Position numbers and translations under genes: made by a program. A stretch of 47,325 nt of DNA. Source: Peptostreptococcus stomatis DSM 17678 (GTDB lineage Bacteria; Bacillota; Clostridia; Peptostreptococcales; Peptostreptococcaceae). Position 1 is the stretch's first letter; the number at the start of each line of letters is the position of its first letter. Shown here one piece after another: positions 1 through 8,653 of this stretch. Below the pieces are notes generated by a model. The model saw nothing but the letters and a program-made list of their open reading frames with translations, did not search any database and had not been told where the DNA came from. The stretch covers positions 1-47,325 of the forward strand of contig NZ_ADGQ01000019.1 in the NCBI RefSeq assembly GCF_000147675.1. Reading direction: 5' to 3'.

Positions 1-19
1 ATAATTTTATAGATTTTAT

Positions 20-50
20 TGATTTAAATTATCACCAACGTTATTTGACA
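20..50. repeat. Dispersed repeat copy 1, downstream of tRNA-Ser
   Basis: This 31-bp stretch matches 9393-9423 at 28 of 31 positions. It lies just downstream (minus strand) of the tRNA-Ser gene, and the other copy lies just downstream of serS. On the minus strand both copies can be read as a peptide ending SN(N/K)(V/I)GD(N/S)LNQ followed by a stop, and the differences look like codon substitutions. Function is unknown. It may be a relic of a duplicated serS/tRNA-Ser neighbourhood or a small mobile repeat. Confidence 0.6.
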
Positions 51-126
51 TAGAGCCATTATTTCTCTCACCAAGGCTAAATATTATACAACCATATATT
101 TTCATGTTTATTTAATTCATATTTAA

Positions 127-216
127 TGGCGGAGAGAGAGGGATTTGAACCCTCGGTGCAGTTTCCCACACACCCGCTTTCCAGGCGAGCCCCTTAAGCC
201 ACTCGGACACCTCTCC
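127..216 (-). tRNA. tRNA-Ser (anticodon GGA), CCA encoded
   Basis: On the minus strand the gene folds as a class II tRNA. The acceptor stem is GGAGAGG with UCUCUCC, followed by a G discriminator and an encoded CCA (127-129). The anticodon loop reads CTGGAAA, giving GGA, which decodes UCC and UCU. The T arm contains GGTTCAAATCC. The 90-nt length and long variable arm fit serine. The same codon box is the likely specifier of the serS T-box further along the window. Confidence 0.96.
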
Positions 217-274
217 GTATTATTACCACCTAAATAATAATACCACAAGTAGTCCAATTTTATAAGCCCCTATT

Positions 275-1909
275 TTAATTATAATCAATAAATTCCAGCA
301 TATTGTCCATCTTCCTATTCATAATACCGCCCACTGAACGATACCCTACACCATAATAACCAAGGGAAGGATCCGTAAGTTCATACTGCCTCAAGGCCCT
401 AGTCCATAGTTCCTTTTCTTCATAGGTAGGGCTCTTTACATGTATGTTAGGATCTTCATGGTCCGGTTGGGATGAGTAGAAGGTGCAATTTCTAGAGTTC
501 TTCTGACAAAACTCCTTTACCCCATCATGACAGGCGAAGTGGTCTACATTACCCCCACTCTTGTCATGGCTGTTCTTGGCAAGACTCTTGTAGGAGAAGT
601 TGTTACCATGTTCAGCTTCAAATTTTTCTATGGCCCTGATAACAGTATTCTTGTCTATTTCCAGGTTCCTATTCTTGGTAAATATTATATTTTCCTTATT
701 TACACCCATAGTTTCAAGAGCTCTTACCATCTCCATATCTCTTAGATAGGTAAAGTCTTCCCTACTAATCCTGCTCCTTCCAGTCCTGATAAACTCACGG
801 TCCAGGGCCTCATATATCCAGCTCTTGCTGCCATCAGTCATCAGTATCAGGTAGACCTTCCTACCATCCTTTACATCCCTGATTATATCCAGTCCCATAT
901 CAATTGTCTCATCATCCTGGTGGGGATTTATATATACTACATCTGTCATATATTTTTTAACCAGGCCACCTACAGCCACTATCTTTTGGAAGTGGTAGTC
1001 GTGGACTTCTTCACTTGTCTTCTTAACCAATACTATATTGGCATTCATAGCTGCAGCCAGGGGAGATGCTGCTACTGTATCTGCAAATGTCTGACCTGAA
1101 GCAACCAGGCCATTCTTAGCTTCTGGGTAGTAGTCTTTTTGGATAATCCTAGATGTTTGATACCTGTCCTGACCACTTATTCTCCTAGCCTTGCCTATCT
1201 TGGCCATGGACTCCTTACTGATAGTATTTTCACCACCAATTACCAATACTTCTTCTGCCCCATAGTCATTTATAATTTTTGCCATCTTGTCGTCTATATC
1301 TCTTGGTACCAATAGCATTGGAATTCTGTTCATATAGGAATAAGATGACATAGATAGGCTGTCTGCAAATACCTCACTGCTTGCCAATATCAGGTTCTTC
1401 TTTATATCGTTATTATTTTTATGGGCAAATTCTCCACACTTATAAGATAGGTCAAATGGTCTATCGGCGCTGATACTTGTAACCTTGTAACCCTTGCTAG
1501 CCAAGTCAGATCCTAGCTTTGGATTTATATTAGAACCTACAAGATAGGCGTGTTCAACCCCCAACCTAACCATTTCTTCCCTGGTTCCCTTATCTAGTCC
1601 ACCCTTACTGTTCAAGAGTATAGGGGCATCTAGGTAGGCTGATACCTGGATGGCAGACATACTGTCTACATAGTTAGACCCATCTACTATTATAACCTCA
1701 TCTGAATGGTCATAGGCCATCTGTGATATGAGCCTGGATGTCTCCTGCCTGTCCCCACCACTTAAGCTTATGTAGTCCCTACTAGAATCGGTAAGGAATT
1801 GGTCAACTTGTTTTTCTCCATAGGCTTCTACACCCAGGCCTCCTACCAATCCCAGTCCAATACTAATCACGCTAGCAAGTGCCAGACATTTATTTAAAAA
1901 CTTAACCAT
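275..1909 (-). CDS. Secreted cell-wall-binding repeat protein with PIG-L-like deacetylase domain
   Basis: The 544-residue protein starts with a signal peptide (about residues 1-30, ending near VEAYG). Two or three cell-wall-binding type 2 (CWB2, PF04122 family) repeats follow. Their marks are SGGDRQETSRLI near 50-61 and SGQDRYQTSRII near 245-256, with a VIGGENTIS motif near 223. The C-terminal part, from about 322, resembles PIG-L/LmbE N-acetylglucosamine deacetylases: INPHQDDE (328-334) stands for the metal-binding AHPDDE motif, and VDH near 455 is a possible third ligand. CWB2 repeats hold proteins to anionic wall polymers, so the likely role is wall- or surface-glycan deacetylation outside the cell. 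Substrate unknown. GGAGG sits 7 nt before the ATG. It is a single-gene unit. Confidence 0.85.
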   Translation of the reverse strand: MVKFLNKCLALASVISIGLGLVGGLGVEAYGEKQVDQFLTDSSRDYISLSGGDRQETSRLISQMAYDHSDEVIIVDGSNYVDSMSAIQVSAYLDAPILLNSKGGLDKGTREEMVRLGVEHAYLVGSNINPKLGSDLASKGYKVTSISADRPFDLSYKCGEFAHKNNNDIKKNLILASSEVFADSLSMSSYSYMNRIPMLLVPRDIDDKMAKIINDYGAEEVLVIGGENTISKESMAKIGKARRISGQDRYQTSRIIQKDYYPEAKNGLVASGQTFADTVAASPLAAAMNANIVLVKKTSEEVHDYHFQKIVAVGGLVKKYMTDVVYINPHQDDETIDMGLDIIRDVKDGRKVYLILMTDGSKSWIYEALDREFIRTGRSRISREDFTYLRDMEMVRALETMGVNKENIIFTKNRNLEIDKNTVIRAIEKFEAEHGNNFSYKSLAKNSHDKSGGNVDHFACHDGVKEFCQKNSRNCTFYSSQPDHEDPNIHVKSPTYEEKELWTRALRQYELTDPSLGYYGVGYRSVGGIMNRKMDNMLEFIDYN

Positions 1910-2062
1910 TAATATACCTCCAAATAATAGAATTTCACATAAAAATTTCTCTCTTCAATAGAATATCACATAATACGGACCTTGTAATTATATTTTAATC
2001 CGCAATTTATTAATTTTATATATTTTAGGTAATTTTTACTTATTAATACTATCTACTTTAGC

Positions 2063-3238
2063 CTATTTTGATTTTTCTTCCCTTCTTTCCTTAAAGAAGT
2101 CGGTCAATATCTTGCTGGCCTCTTTTTCCAGTATACCAAACTCATAGTCTATCTTCCTATCCTTGTAAACCTCTAGTTTGAAATCATTGTGTTTGCCTAC
2201 CAGGTGGTTTTTCTTATGACTGGCCCCTATATATAGGCTCTTTATCCTAGAATTTTCTATAGCACCAGCACACATTAGGCAGGGCTCCATGGTCACATAC
2301 ATCTGACAGTCATATAGTCTCCACCTGCCTAGGGCCTTGGCCGCCTCCTGGATGGCTACCATCTCTGCATGCTGGGTTGGGTCCCCTGTCAGCTCTACCT
2401 GATTAAAGCCCCTACCCACAATCTGGCCATCATATACTACTACGGCACCTATGGGTGTTTCCTTCATGGCATAGGCCTTCCTAGCCTCTTTCAAGGCCTC
2501 GGACATAAAATAGGCCTTGTCACTAGCCCCTATTTGACCTGACCCAAGACTTCCCTGGTCAGACTTATCCATGCTTCTAGCTGGCCCACATGCCTTGTGA
2601 CCAAACTTGCCATCCCTCATAAGGCCGGACATAACTGCTACACCCTGGGCACCTCTTTCAAGAACCTGGTCCACCCTATCTGGGCCTATCCCACCTATGG
2701 CATAGACTGGTAGTTTAGAAGTTTTACACATTTTATCCAAGAAGTCCAGACCCCTGGGATCCAGCCCCTTCTTACAGTCTGTTGGGAAGATATGACCGGC
2801 AAATATATGGCTGGCCCCAAGTCTTTGGGCCTGGCTGGCCTCATCTAGAGAATGGGTAGAAACACCTATACGATCAAAATGGTCTATAAAAGACTGATAT
2901 TTTTCCCCATCTCTGGCCAGGTCTAGGAGGTCATAGAGGGGCATATGAATATTTTTTATCCCCAATTCTATGGCAGATTTCCAGTACTTGTGGGCATAAA
3001 TGTCTATCTCATAAGCCTGACAGAGTTCCTGGACATCCCCCAGTAATTTTAGGTAGACTTCCTGGTCTAAGTCTTTTTCCCTCAAGACTAGGCCTTCTAT
3101 TAGGAAATCCTCCAAATAGATTCCCTGCCTATAGGCTACAAATACCTCTTCAAGCCTCTTTAAAAGACCCTCCTGGCAGATTTTCCTATTGGTTACGACC
3201 ATCAATTTTTTCTTATTTCTTTCCCCTCTTTTTTCCAT
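2063..3238 (-). CDS. TenI-TadA fusion: thiazole tautomerase plus tRNA adenosine deaminase
   Basis: One uninterrupted 391-residue frame joins two enzymes. Residues 12-207 are a ThiE/TenI-type barrel. The segment GHIFPTDCKKGLDPRG (148-163) matches TenI, the thiazole tautomerase, including its catalytic His (H149), and VSTHSLDEA and AIGGIGPDRV also fit. The Asp and GQ motifs expected in true thiamine-phosphate synthase (ThiE) are missing. A roughly 35-residue Gly/Ser/Lys-rich linker follows. From M245 to the end it is TadA, which converts A34 to inosine in tRNA-Arg(ACG): HAE (290-292) and PCLMC (319-323) supply the zinc and catalytic residues. It is the last gene of the thi operon, 9 nt after thiH, with GGGAG before the ATG. 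tRNA-Arg(ACG), the usual TadA substrate, is encoded at 39055-39128. Confidence 0.88.
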   Translation of the reverse strand: MEKRGERNKKKLMVVTNRKICQEGLLKRLEEVFVAYRQGIYLEDFLIEGLVLREKDLDQEVYLKLLGDVQELCQAYEIDIYAHKYWKSAIELGIKNIHMPLYDLLDLARDGEKYQSFIDHFDRIGVSTHSLDEASQAQRLGASHIFAGHIFPTDCKKGLDPRGLDFLDKMCKTSKLPVYAIGGIGPDRVDQVLERGAQGVAVMSGLMRDGKFGHKACGPARSMDKSDQGSLGSGQIGASDKAYFMSEALKEARKAYAMKETPIGAVVVYDGQIVGRGFNQVELTGDPTQHAEMVAIQEAAKALGRWRLYDCQMYVTMEPCLMCAGAIENSRIKSLYIGASHKKNHLVGKHNDFKLEVYKDRKIDYEFGILEKEASKILTDFFKERREEKSK

Positions 3239-3247
3239 ACTACTCCC

Positions 3248-4423
3248 TTACTTGATACCTTCTTCAGTCAGGTTAATATAGTCACTCATGACCGGCTGTA
3301 GGCCTCCTGCTTTTATGGCTTCAAATACCTCTTTAACATCTCTAGTGTCAGCGATTTCAAACTGTTCATCGCCCTTTTCATTTTCAATTTCCTCGGAATG
3401 ACTTCCTATACCCGTACTTACACCAGCAGATATCTTGGTAGCTGCTATTTTTATAATGTTGTCCCTAAACCTTGGTAGCTCCCTAGTTGATACCGTGATG
3501 CTGGCAAATGGCAGGAAGATCCTATAGGCACAAATTATCTGTAGTAGTTGGGTTTCGTGAACATCCTTAGGATTTATTTTATCATTATTTATAATAGGTC
3601 TCAACCTCGGACAGGAAATTGCTATCTCTGCATGGGGGTACTTTTGCTGGAGTAGGTAGGCATGGTAGCCTGTAGCAAAGGCATCCTTCCTAAAATCATC
3701 CAAGCCTAGTAGGGCTGCAAAACCGACCCCTCTCATGCCTCCCCTTAGGGCCCTCTCCTGGGCATTCAACCTATATGGGAAGACCCTCTTGTGGCCTGCC
3801 AAATGTAGGGTTTCATACTTGTCAGAATTATAGGTTTCCTGAAATACTGTAACGTAGTCTGCCCCACAAGAATTAAGGTAGGCATATTCATCAGTATTCA
3901 TAGGGTAGACTTCCAGGCCTACTATACTAAAATACTTGCTGGCCAACCTACAGGCCTCCCCTATATACTTTACATCAGAGTGCTTCCTACTCTCCCCAGT
4001 CAGGATTAATATTTCTTGAAGGCCTGTCTCCGCTATGGCCTTCATTTCTTTTTCTATCTGGTCGAAATTTAACCTAGACCTCTTTATCTTGTTGTGGGAA
4101 TTAAAACCACAATAGATACAGTAGTTCTCACAGTAGTTGGCTATATATAGGGGGGTAAACATATATATTGAATTACCAAAGTGGGCCCTTGTCTCCCTCT
4201 GTGCCCTCTGAGCTATCTCTTCTAAAAAGTCCTGGGCAACTGGTGATAGGAGGGCCTGAAAGTCCCTAGGTGACAAGATATCCTTGGCAAGGGCGACTTT
4301 GACATCACTTGCAGTAAATGAATCATAGTCATAGGCCTCCATCTGGTCTATTACCCTGGCCATAATATCTGATTCTAGTCTTTCCATCCCATCCATATAT
4401 TCCATGTGGTCTAATTTCTTCAT
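3248..4423 (-). CDS. thiH: 2-iminoacetate synthase ThiH (radical SAM)
   Basis: ThiH cleaves tyrosine with S-adenosylmethionine to give dehydroglycine (2-iminoacetate) for the thiazole ring of thiamine; this is the oxygen-sensitive anaerobic route. The radical-SAM cluster motif is CENYCIYC (C98, C102, C105 counted from the chosen start). The C-terminal region has the family's DTRDVKEVFEAI segment. I chose the ATG at 4423, because the ribosome binding site GGGGGTG overlaps the alternative GTG at 4432. That gives 391 residues, normal for the family. It lies 12 nt after thiG in the thiS-F-G-H-tenI/tadA operon. Confidence 0.95.
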   Translation of the reverse strand: MKKLDHMEYMDGMERLESDIMARVIDQMEAYDYDSFTASDVKVALAKDILSPRDFQALLSPVAQDFLEEIAQRAQRETRAHFGNSIYMFTPLYIANYCENYCIYCGFNSHNKIKRSRLNFDQIEKEMKAIAETGLQEILILTGESRKHSDVKYIGEACRLASKYFSIVGLEVYPMNTDEYAYLNSCGADYVTVFQETYNSDKYETLHLAGHKRVFPYRLNAQERALRGGMRGVGFAALLGLDDFRKDAFATGYHAYLLQQKYPHAEIAISCPRLRPIINNDKINPKDVHETQLLQIICAYRIFLPFASITVSTRELPRFRDNIIKIAATKISAGVSTGIGSHSEEIENEKGDEQFEIADTRDVKEVFEAIKAGGLQPVMSDYINLTEEGIK

Positions 4424-4435
4424 ATCTGGCACCCC

Positions 4436-5203
4436 CTAGTCCTCTAAGAATCCTGTTAGTGGTGATGAAGCGACCCCACCCTTTTCTACAACCCTGCCCA
4501 GCTTGGCAAGATAGGCCAGCCTACCAGCTTCTATAGCCTGTTTAAAGGCCTGGGCCATCATAGGTATATCTCCTGCAGTAGCTATGGCTGTATTGGCCAT
4601 TATAGCTGCAGCCCCCATTTCCATAGCCTCACAGGCCTGGGACGGTCTACCAATTCCTGCATCTACAATTACAGGTAGGTCTATTTCATCTATCAAGATC
4701 TGGATAAAGTCCTTGGTAACCAAGCCCTTGTTTGATCCTATTGGAGATCCAAGTGGCATTATACAGGCTGCCCCTGCATTTTTAAGGTCCCTGGCCACAT
4801 TTAGGTCCGGGTACATATATGGCATAACTATAAAGCCCTCCTTGGCAAGGATTTCTGTAGCCCTTATAGTCTCCTGGTTGTCCGGTAGTAGGTACTTTGA
4901 GTCCCTGATTACCTCAATCTTTACGAAATCACCGCAACCACACTCTCTTGACAGCCTGGCTATCCTGACTGCCTCTTCAGCATTTCTCGCCCCTGACGTA
5001 TTTGGTAGAAGGGTCACTCCCTTAGGTATATAGTCCAGTATATTTTCAACCTGGCCCCCAACTGCCCTCCTCAAGGCTAGAGTAATAATCTCTGCCCCAG
5101 CATACCTTACCGCACTATCTATAAGGTCTAAGGAATACTTACCTGACCCCAATATAAACCTAGAATTAAACTCTCTACCACCGATTATCAACTTATCATC
5201 CAT
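4436..5203 (-). CDS. thiG: Thiazole synthase ThiG
   Basis: ThiG condenses deoxyxylulose phosphate, dehydroglycine and the ThiS thiocarboxylate into the thiazole phosphate carboxylate of thiamine. The 255-residue protein opens with [19 protein letters not shown]. The imine-forming lysine is in FVKIEV (K95), and the phosphate-binding end has [11 protein letters not shown] and [13 protein letters not shown]. The ATG at 5203 is preceded by GGGAGGA at good spacing; the upstream in-frame ATG at 5227 has none. Its product is the substrate proposed for the TenI domain two genes downstream. Confidence 0.96.
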   Translation of the reverse strand: MDDKLIIGGREFNSRFILGSGKYSLDLIDSAVRYAGAEIITLALRRAVGGQVENILDYIPKGVTLLPNTSGARNAEEAVRIARLSRECGCGDFVKIEVIRDSKYLLPDNQETIRATEILAKEGFIVMPYMYPDLNVARDLKNAGAACIMPLGSPIGSNKGLVTKDFIQILIDEIDLPVIVDAGIGRPSQACEAMEMGAAAIMANTAIATAGDIPMMAQAFKQAIEAGRLAYLAKLGRVVEKGGVASSPLTGFLED

Positions 5204-5271
5204 AATTATTTCCTCCCTATTTTTCATCCTTAATTAATTCTTTTAAAAATGTACACTTAATATTTTTCGTC

Positions 5272-6000
5272 CTATCCTTCTAGACCCATAATTAGCCTAA
5301 GGATTATATTGGCCTGGTGACCTGCACATATGCTGACCCTCGGGGCCATCATACCAGGTGTAAGCTCAAAGTCAGACCTCTCATCCCCACATAGGTATAG
5401 CCTGGAAAACTTCTTTTGAGTCCTAATAAGGTTGGCATCATCCAGACCGGCCATGCCGGAAGCTGCTATTACCAGCTTGTCATTGGAGTTGGCCAGGACC
5501 TCTGATACCACCATTGACTTTGTAGCTGGATCATCCAGGGCTTCACATATTATTTGTTGGCCTTTGACAATGTCCATAATATTGTCCCTATTGATTTTAG
5601 TATCTATGACCTCTAGGTCTATAAAGGGGTTTATGGACCTTATAACCTCTACCAGGGCCTGGGTCTTTTTCATACCTATATGGCCCAGGCTATAATACTG
5701 CCTGTTTAGGTTTGAAGCCTCCACCTGGTCAAAATCAACCAAGACCAGCTTGCCTATATCAGACCTGGCCAGGTAGACTCCTATATTAGATCCCAGGCCT
5801 CCAAGGCCCAAAATACAGATGCTGGACCTAGCCAAGACCCCCTCTGGATCACTTATATTTCTCTTAAATATATCCTGAGGGCCTAGTACTCTTCCTCCTA
5901 TATTTATATTTTTTAGTCCCTTATATATACTTCTCTTTAAGCTAATGACATTCTCTTCTTTTTCCCTAGACTTCTCGAATTTACCCTCTATCTTAACCAC
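5272..6000 (-). CDS. thiF: ThiS adenylyltransferase ThiF
   Basis: This is an E1-like enzyme that adenylates the C-terminal Gly-Gly of ThiS so that sulfur can be added. The ATP-binding motif GLGGLGSN is at 65-72, the acidic VLVDFDQVE at 86-94, and the family NLNRQYY at 97-103. It resembles the clostridial ThiF subfamily more than MoeB. The frame starts with a GTG at 6000, inside the end of thiS (8-nt overlap), so translation is probably coupled. The exact start is uncertain because the purine-rich GGGGGTGG overlaps the GTG. Confidence 0.9.
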   Translation of the reverse strand: MVKIEGKFEKSREKEENVISLKRSIYKGLKNINIGGRVLGPQDIFKRNISDPEGVLARSSICILGLGGLGSNIGVYLARSDIGKLVLVDFDQVEASNLNRQYYSLGHIGMKKTQALVEVIRSINPFIDLEVIDTKINRDNIMDIVKGQQIICEALDDPATKSMVVSEVLANSNDKLVIAASGMAGLDDANLIRTQKKFSRLYLCGDERSDFELTPGMMAPRVSICAGHQANIILRLIMGLEG

Positions 6001-6187
6001 CCCCTACAAAACAAACTATCTCTACCTTGTCTGACTCATTTATTACATAGTCTCCATAGGTCCCTCTTTTTATAATGGTCCCATTTACCTCTACGGCCAG
6101 CCTATCTACATCAAAGCCTTGGTCTTGCAAATATTTAAGTAGACTTTGACCTCCAGCCAACACTTCCTGTCCATTTATAATCGCCAT
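5993..6187 (-). CDS. thiS: Sulfur carrier protein ThiS
   Basis: ThiS is a small ubiquitin-like sulfur carrier for thiazole synthesis. From the ATG at 6187 it has 64 residues, begins MAIINGQEVL and ends CFVGGG, the glycine tail that is adenylated and thiocarboxylated. EVNGTIIKRGTYGDYVI is the usual ubiquitin-fold core. The longer upstream frame, which starts in the terminator-like hairpin, is not needed: AAGGATGGTGA lies just before the chosen ATG. First gene of the operon. Confidence 0.93.
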   Translation of the reverse strand: MAIINGQEVLAGGQSLLKYLQDQGFDVDRLAVEVNGTIIKRGTYGDYVINESDKVEIVCFVGGG

Positions 6188-6228
6188 GATTTCACCATCC
6201 TTTTTCGTGTAAATATTCATTTTTGCTG

Positions 6229-6281
6229 AAAAAAAACGCACGAAGGAAGCCTACACCCGTGGTGGTGTACCCCTTCGTGCG
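6229..6281 (-). promoter_or_regulatory. Terminator-like hairpin in the thiS leader (possible attenuator)
   Basis: A perfect 10-bp outer stem (CGCACGAAGG with CCTTCGTGCG) encloses a second short stem (tacacc with ggtgta). It is followed on the minus strand by eight T residues, only about 40 nt before the thiS ATG. The symporter upstream has its own terminator at 6428-6473, so this second one lies inside the thi leader. I looked for the TPP-riboswitch core (CTGAGA, ACCTGA, GCGTAGGGA) and did not see it. It may be an attenuator under another control, or the end of a short RNA. Confidence 0.6.
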
Positions 6282-6427
6282 ACGTTAATCAACACTCTGA
6301 TGTTATTTTACTATATTTTTACTTCAAATACAATAGGAAATCGATATTTCAAGTAATTATATTGTCTAACCTTCTGAAGTCTATCCGAATCAAAAAAGTT
6401 TTTTGCCCCTTGAATTATCAAGCCACT

Positions 6428-6473
6428 AAAAAACCGACCCAAGAATCAGACTTTGTCTAATCCCCTAGGTCGG
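6428..6473 (-). terminator. Intrinsic terminator of the alanine symporter gene
   Basis: On the minus strand CCGACCTA pairs with TGGGTCGG around an inner AGAC/GTCT stem, followed by TTTTTT. It lies about 30 nt after the symporter stop. Confidence 0.85.
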
Positions 6474-6501
6474 CTAAATTTTCTAATATTAAGCTAAAAT
6501 A

Positions 6502-7911
6502 TTATTCCCAATAGTCTAGGTCTTCAGGATTTAAACCAACAGACTTAGCGTGGAATTCTGGTTCCTTACCAGCCTTCTTCTGTTCTTCATAATCCTTAAG
6601 AGCCTTAATAGCTACTCCACCCAAAATTACACAGCAAGGGATGTTTATAAGAGCCATCAAGCCCATTGTAATATCAGCTAGGGCCCAAGCTGCTTCCATT
6701 GATATGATTGCACCAAAGAATACTACTAGTGCAGCGACCACATAGAATATCTTCATAAATCCATCACTTGGCTTCTTGTTACCATTTAGGTAAGATAGGC
6801 CTGTTTCACAATAGTAAAGGTTACCTATCAATGTAGTGAAGGCAAACATAATCATAGCTACTGTAATAAATAGAGGTCCAAATGAACCAAATATAGAACG
6901 TAATGATTCCTGTACCATTGGTGCACCTGCCATATCAGGCTTGATAGCAACGCCACTGATTAATATCATAAATGCTGTTGCTGAACAAATTAATAAAGTA
7001 TCTATATATACAGACAAGAACTGTACTAGACCCTGCTTAACTGGGTGAGATACTTCTGCTGATGCTGCTGCATTAGGGGCAGAACCGACACCGGCCTCAT
7101 TTGAGTAAAGTCCACGCTTGATACCATATACTAGACAAGATCCCGCTAGACCGCCTGCAAATGACCTACCACTAAAGGCATCTGTAAATATCATTCTGAA
7201 TACTTCTGGTAACATTCCTATATTTAAAACTAGGACTATGATTGAAACTAGCACATAAGCTACACCCATGAACGGAACTATAACCTCTGTTACACGGATC
7301 ATACTCTTACCACCGCCAACTATAGATATGAAAACTGCAAGGGCTATAATTGCACCTATGATTTTTGGTGTTACACTTGGGTTGTAGAAACCATATACTG
7401 AGAATGTGGACTGTAGGTTATATGAGCACAATAGGTTAAATCCAAAACCATATGTCAATATCAAACACACAACGAACAAACCTGCAAGGAACTTGCTCTT
7501 CAAAGCTGTTTCAATATAATAGGCTGGACCACCATAGCAACCACCTGTTTTTTCATCTTTACGCTTGTAGATCTGTGCTAGTGTAGATTCTATAAAGGCT
7601 GTTGCCGAACCAACTATAGCTAGGACCCACATCCAAAAGGCTGCACCTGGACCACCAAGTACTATAGCTGTAGATACACCAACGATATTACCAGTACCTA
7701 CACGAGATGCAGTAGAAACCATCAAGGCCTGGAAAGAAGAAACTTTTCCTTTTTCACCTGGCTTTTCCTTAACTGCCCTTATAGATTCTGGAAATAATCT
7801 AAGCTGGACAAAATTTGTCCTAAAACTGAAGTAAATACCTGCTACTGCTAGTACTACTATCAAAATAGGATAGTACATAACGTCATCGATTTTTGTCAAT
7901 AATTCTAAAAT
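6502..7911 (-). CDS. Sodium:alanine symporter family protein (AGCS), non-ATG start
   Basis: An integral membrane sodium-coupled symporter for alanine or glycine. The family marks are clear: SFRTNFVQLRLFPESIR, STASRVGTGNIVGVSTAI, GGCYGGPAYYIE and GLYSNEAGVGSAPNAAA, with about ten hydrophobic segments. There is no suitable ATG. GGAGG (7920-7924) is 8 nt before an ATT at 7911, which would give an N-terminus M-L-E-L-L-T-K-I-D-D-V typical of the family. The alternative is the TTG at 7899, about 20 nt from the same site. An ATG just after the ribosome binding site is out of frame, so a one-base indel is also possible. Single-gene unit with its own terminator. Confidence 0.9.
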   Translation of the reverse strand: MLELLTKIDDVMYYPILIVVLAVAGIYFSFRTNFVQLRLFPESIRAVKEKPGEKGKVSSFQALMVSTASRVGTGNIVGVSTAIVLGGPGAAFWMWVLAIVGSATAFIESTLAQIYKRKDEKTGGCYGGPAYYIETALKSKFLAGLFVVCLILTYGFGFNLLCSYNLQSTFSVYGFYNPSVTPKIIGAIIALAVFISIVGGGKSMIRVTEVIVPFMGVAYVLVSIIVLVLNIGMLPEVFRMIFTDAFSGRSFAGGLAGSCLVYGIKRGLYSNEAGVGSAPNAAASAEVSHPVKQGLVQFLSVYIDTLLICSATAFMILISGVAIKPDMAGAPMVQESLRSIFGSFGPLFITVAMIMFAFTTLIGNLYYCETGLSYLNGNKKPSDGFMKIFYVVAALVVFFGAIISMEAAWALADITMGLMALINIPCCVILGGVAIKALKDYEEQKKAGKEPEFHAKSVGLNPEDLDYWE

Positions 7912-8540
7912 AAGTCATTCCTCCCCTTTTGCAGAATAAGATATCCCAGCAGTCATCCTAATTGGGTACTGTTATTAGATACCAATACTCTGAAATTTAA
8001 CATATTTATTACTAATTTATTCCACAATAATATTATCCTATAAATAGGGTAGAATTGCAAGTAGAAAAATAAATATTTCAAAAAAAGCATTTGCCTATCA
8101 TTCTTTTTATAAAAAATGAATAATGTTATGCATTTTCGGTCATATATAAAATATTTACATATTATCGAGGTCTTTTTTTGAAAGTTATGCATAAATAAAT
8201 TCATAAATTAGGGGTATTCCAGACACAAATGAAATAAAAATTTCAATTGTTTCAATATGATAAAATTATCCTTATCTTAAAAACCATAGAATGTAAAAAA
8301 CCTTTGTTCCTTTTACATAGTAGAAGCTACCATTTATAGTTTTTTATACAACTTTATACTTGGTTTTCTTCTTAGTTCTTTTATAATTTTTGTTTCTAAT
8401 AAGATGATATATGTTATAAACAATATTTTGATATTTGTATTATTGAATAGCCTGTATTACATAACAAGTCATAAGTTCCAAAAATATAAGTTAAAAATAA
8501 AGTAAAAAAAGAGGAGTGTCGTCTCCCCTTCAAAACCTAG

Positions 8541-8582
8541 AAAAGGTCTCTTAAGTCGTTCATGATTTAAGGGACTTTTTTC
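8541..8582 (+). terminator. Orphan terminator-like hairpin
   Basis: AAGGTCTCTTAAGTC pairs, with a few G-U pairs, with GATTTAAGGGACTT across a six-base loop, followed by TTTTTT on the plus strand. No plus-strand gene lies upstream. It could end an unseen small RNA, or act on the minus strand behind the small membrane gene at 8775. Confidence 0.55.
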
Positions 8583-8626
8583 CGTTGTATAATCCTCACC
8601 AGAATACTCCATTTAGCTAAAGAAAG

Positions 8627-8653
8627 AGCCTATAGTCTGGTACACTATAGGCT
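8627..8653. terminator. Hairpin behind small membrane-protein gene
   Basis: AGCCTATAGT and ACTATAGGCT form a perfect 10-bp stem with a seven-base loop. It is followed by ATTTT on the plus strand and lies 120 bp beyond the stop of the minus-strand gene at 8775. Terminator role is plausible; direction is uncertain. Confidence 0.5.

Noticed and set aside
2063-2800. N-terminal domain of the fusion as ThiE
   Set aside because: GHIFPTDCKKG with catalytic His is the TenI signature, and the Asp and GQ substrate/metal motifs of ThiE are absent.
6282-6430. TPP riboswitch before thiS
   Set aside because: CTGAGA, ACCTGA and GCGTAGGGA-type core motifs are not found on the minus strand; only a terminator hairpin is seen.
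7953-8204. 83-codon minus frame upstream of the symporter
   Set aside because: Composition is what AT-rich DNA gives (Phe, Ile, Tyr, Lys), with no good ribosome binding site and no family resemblance.
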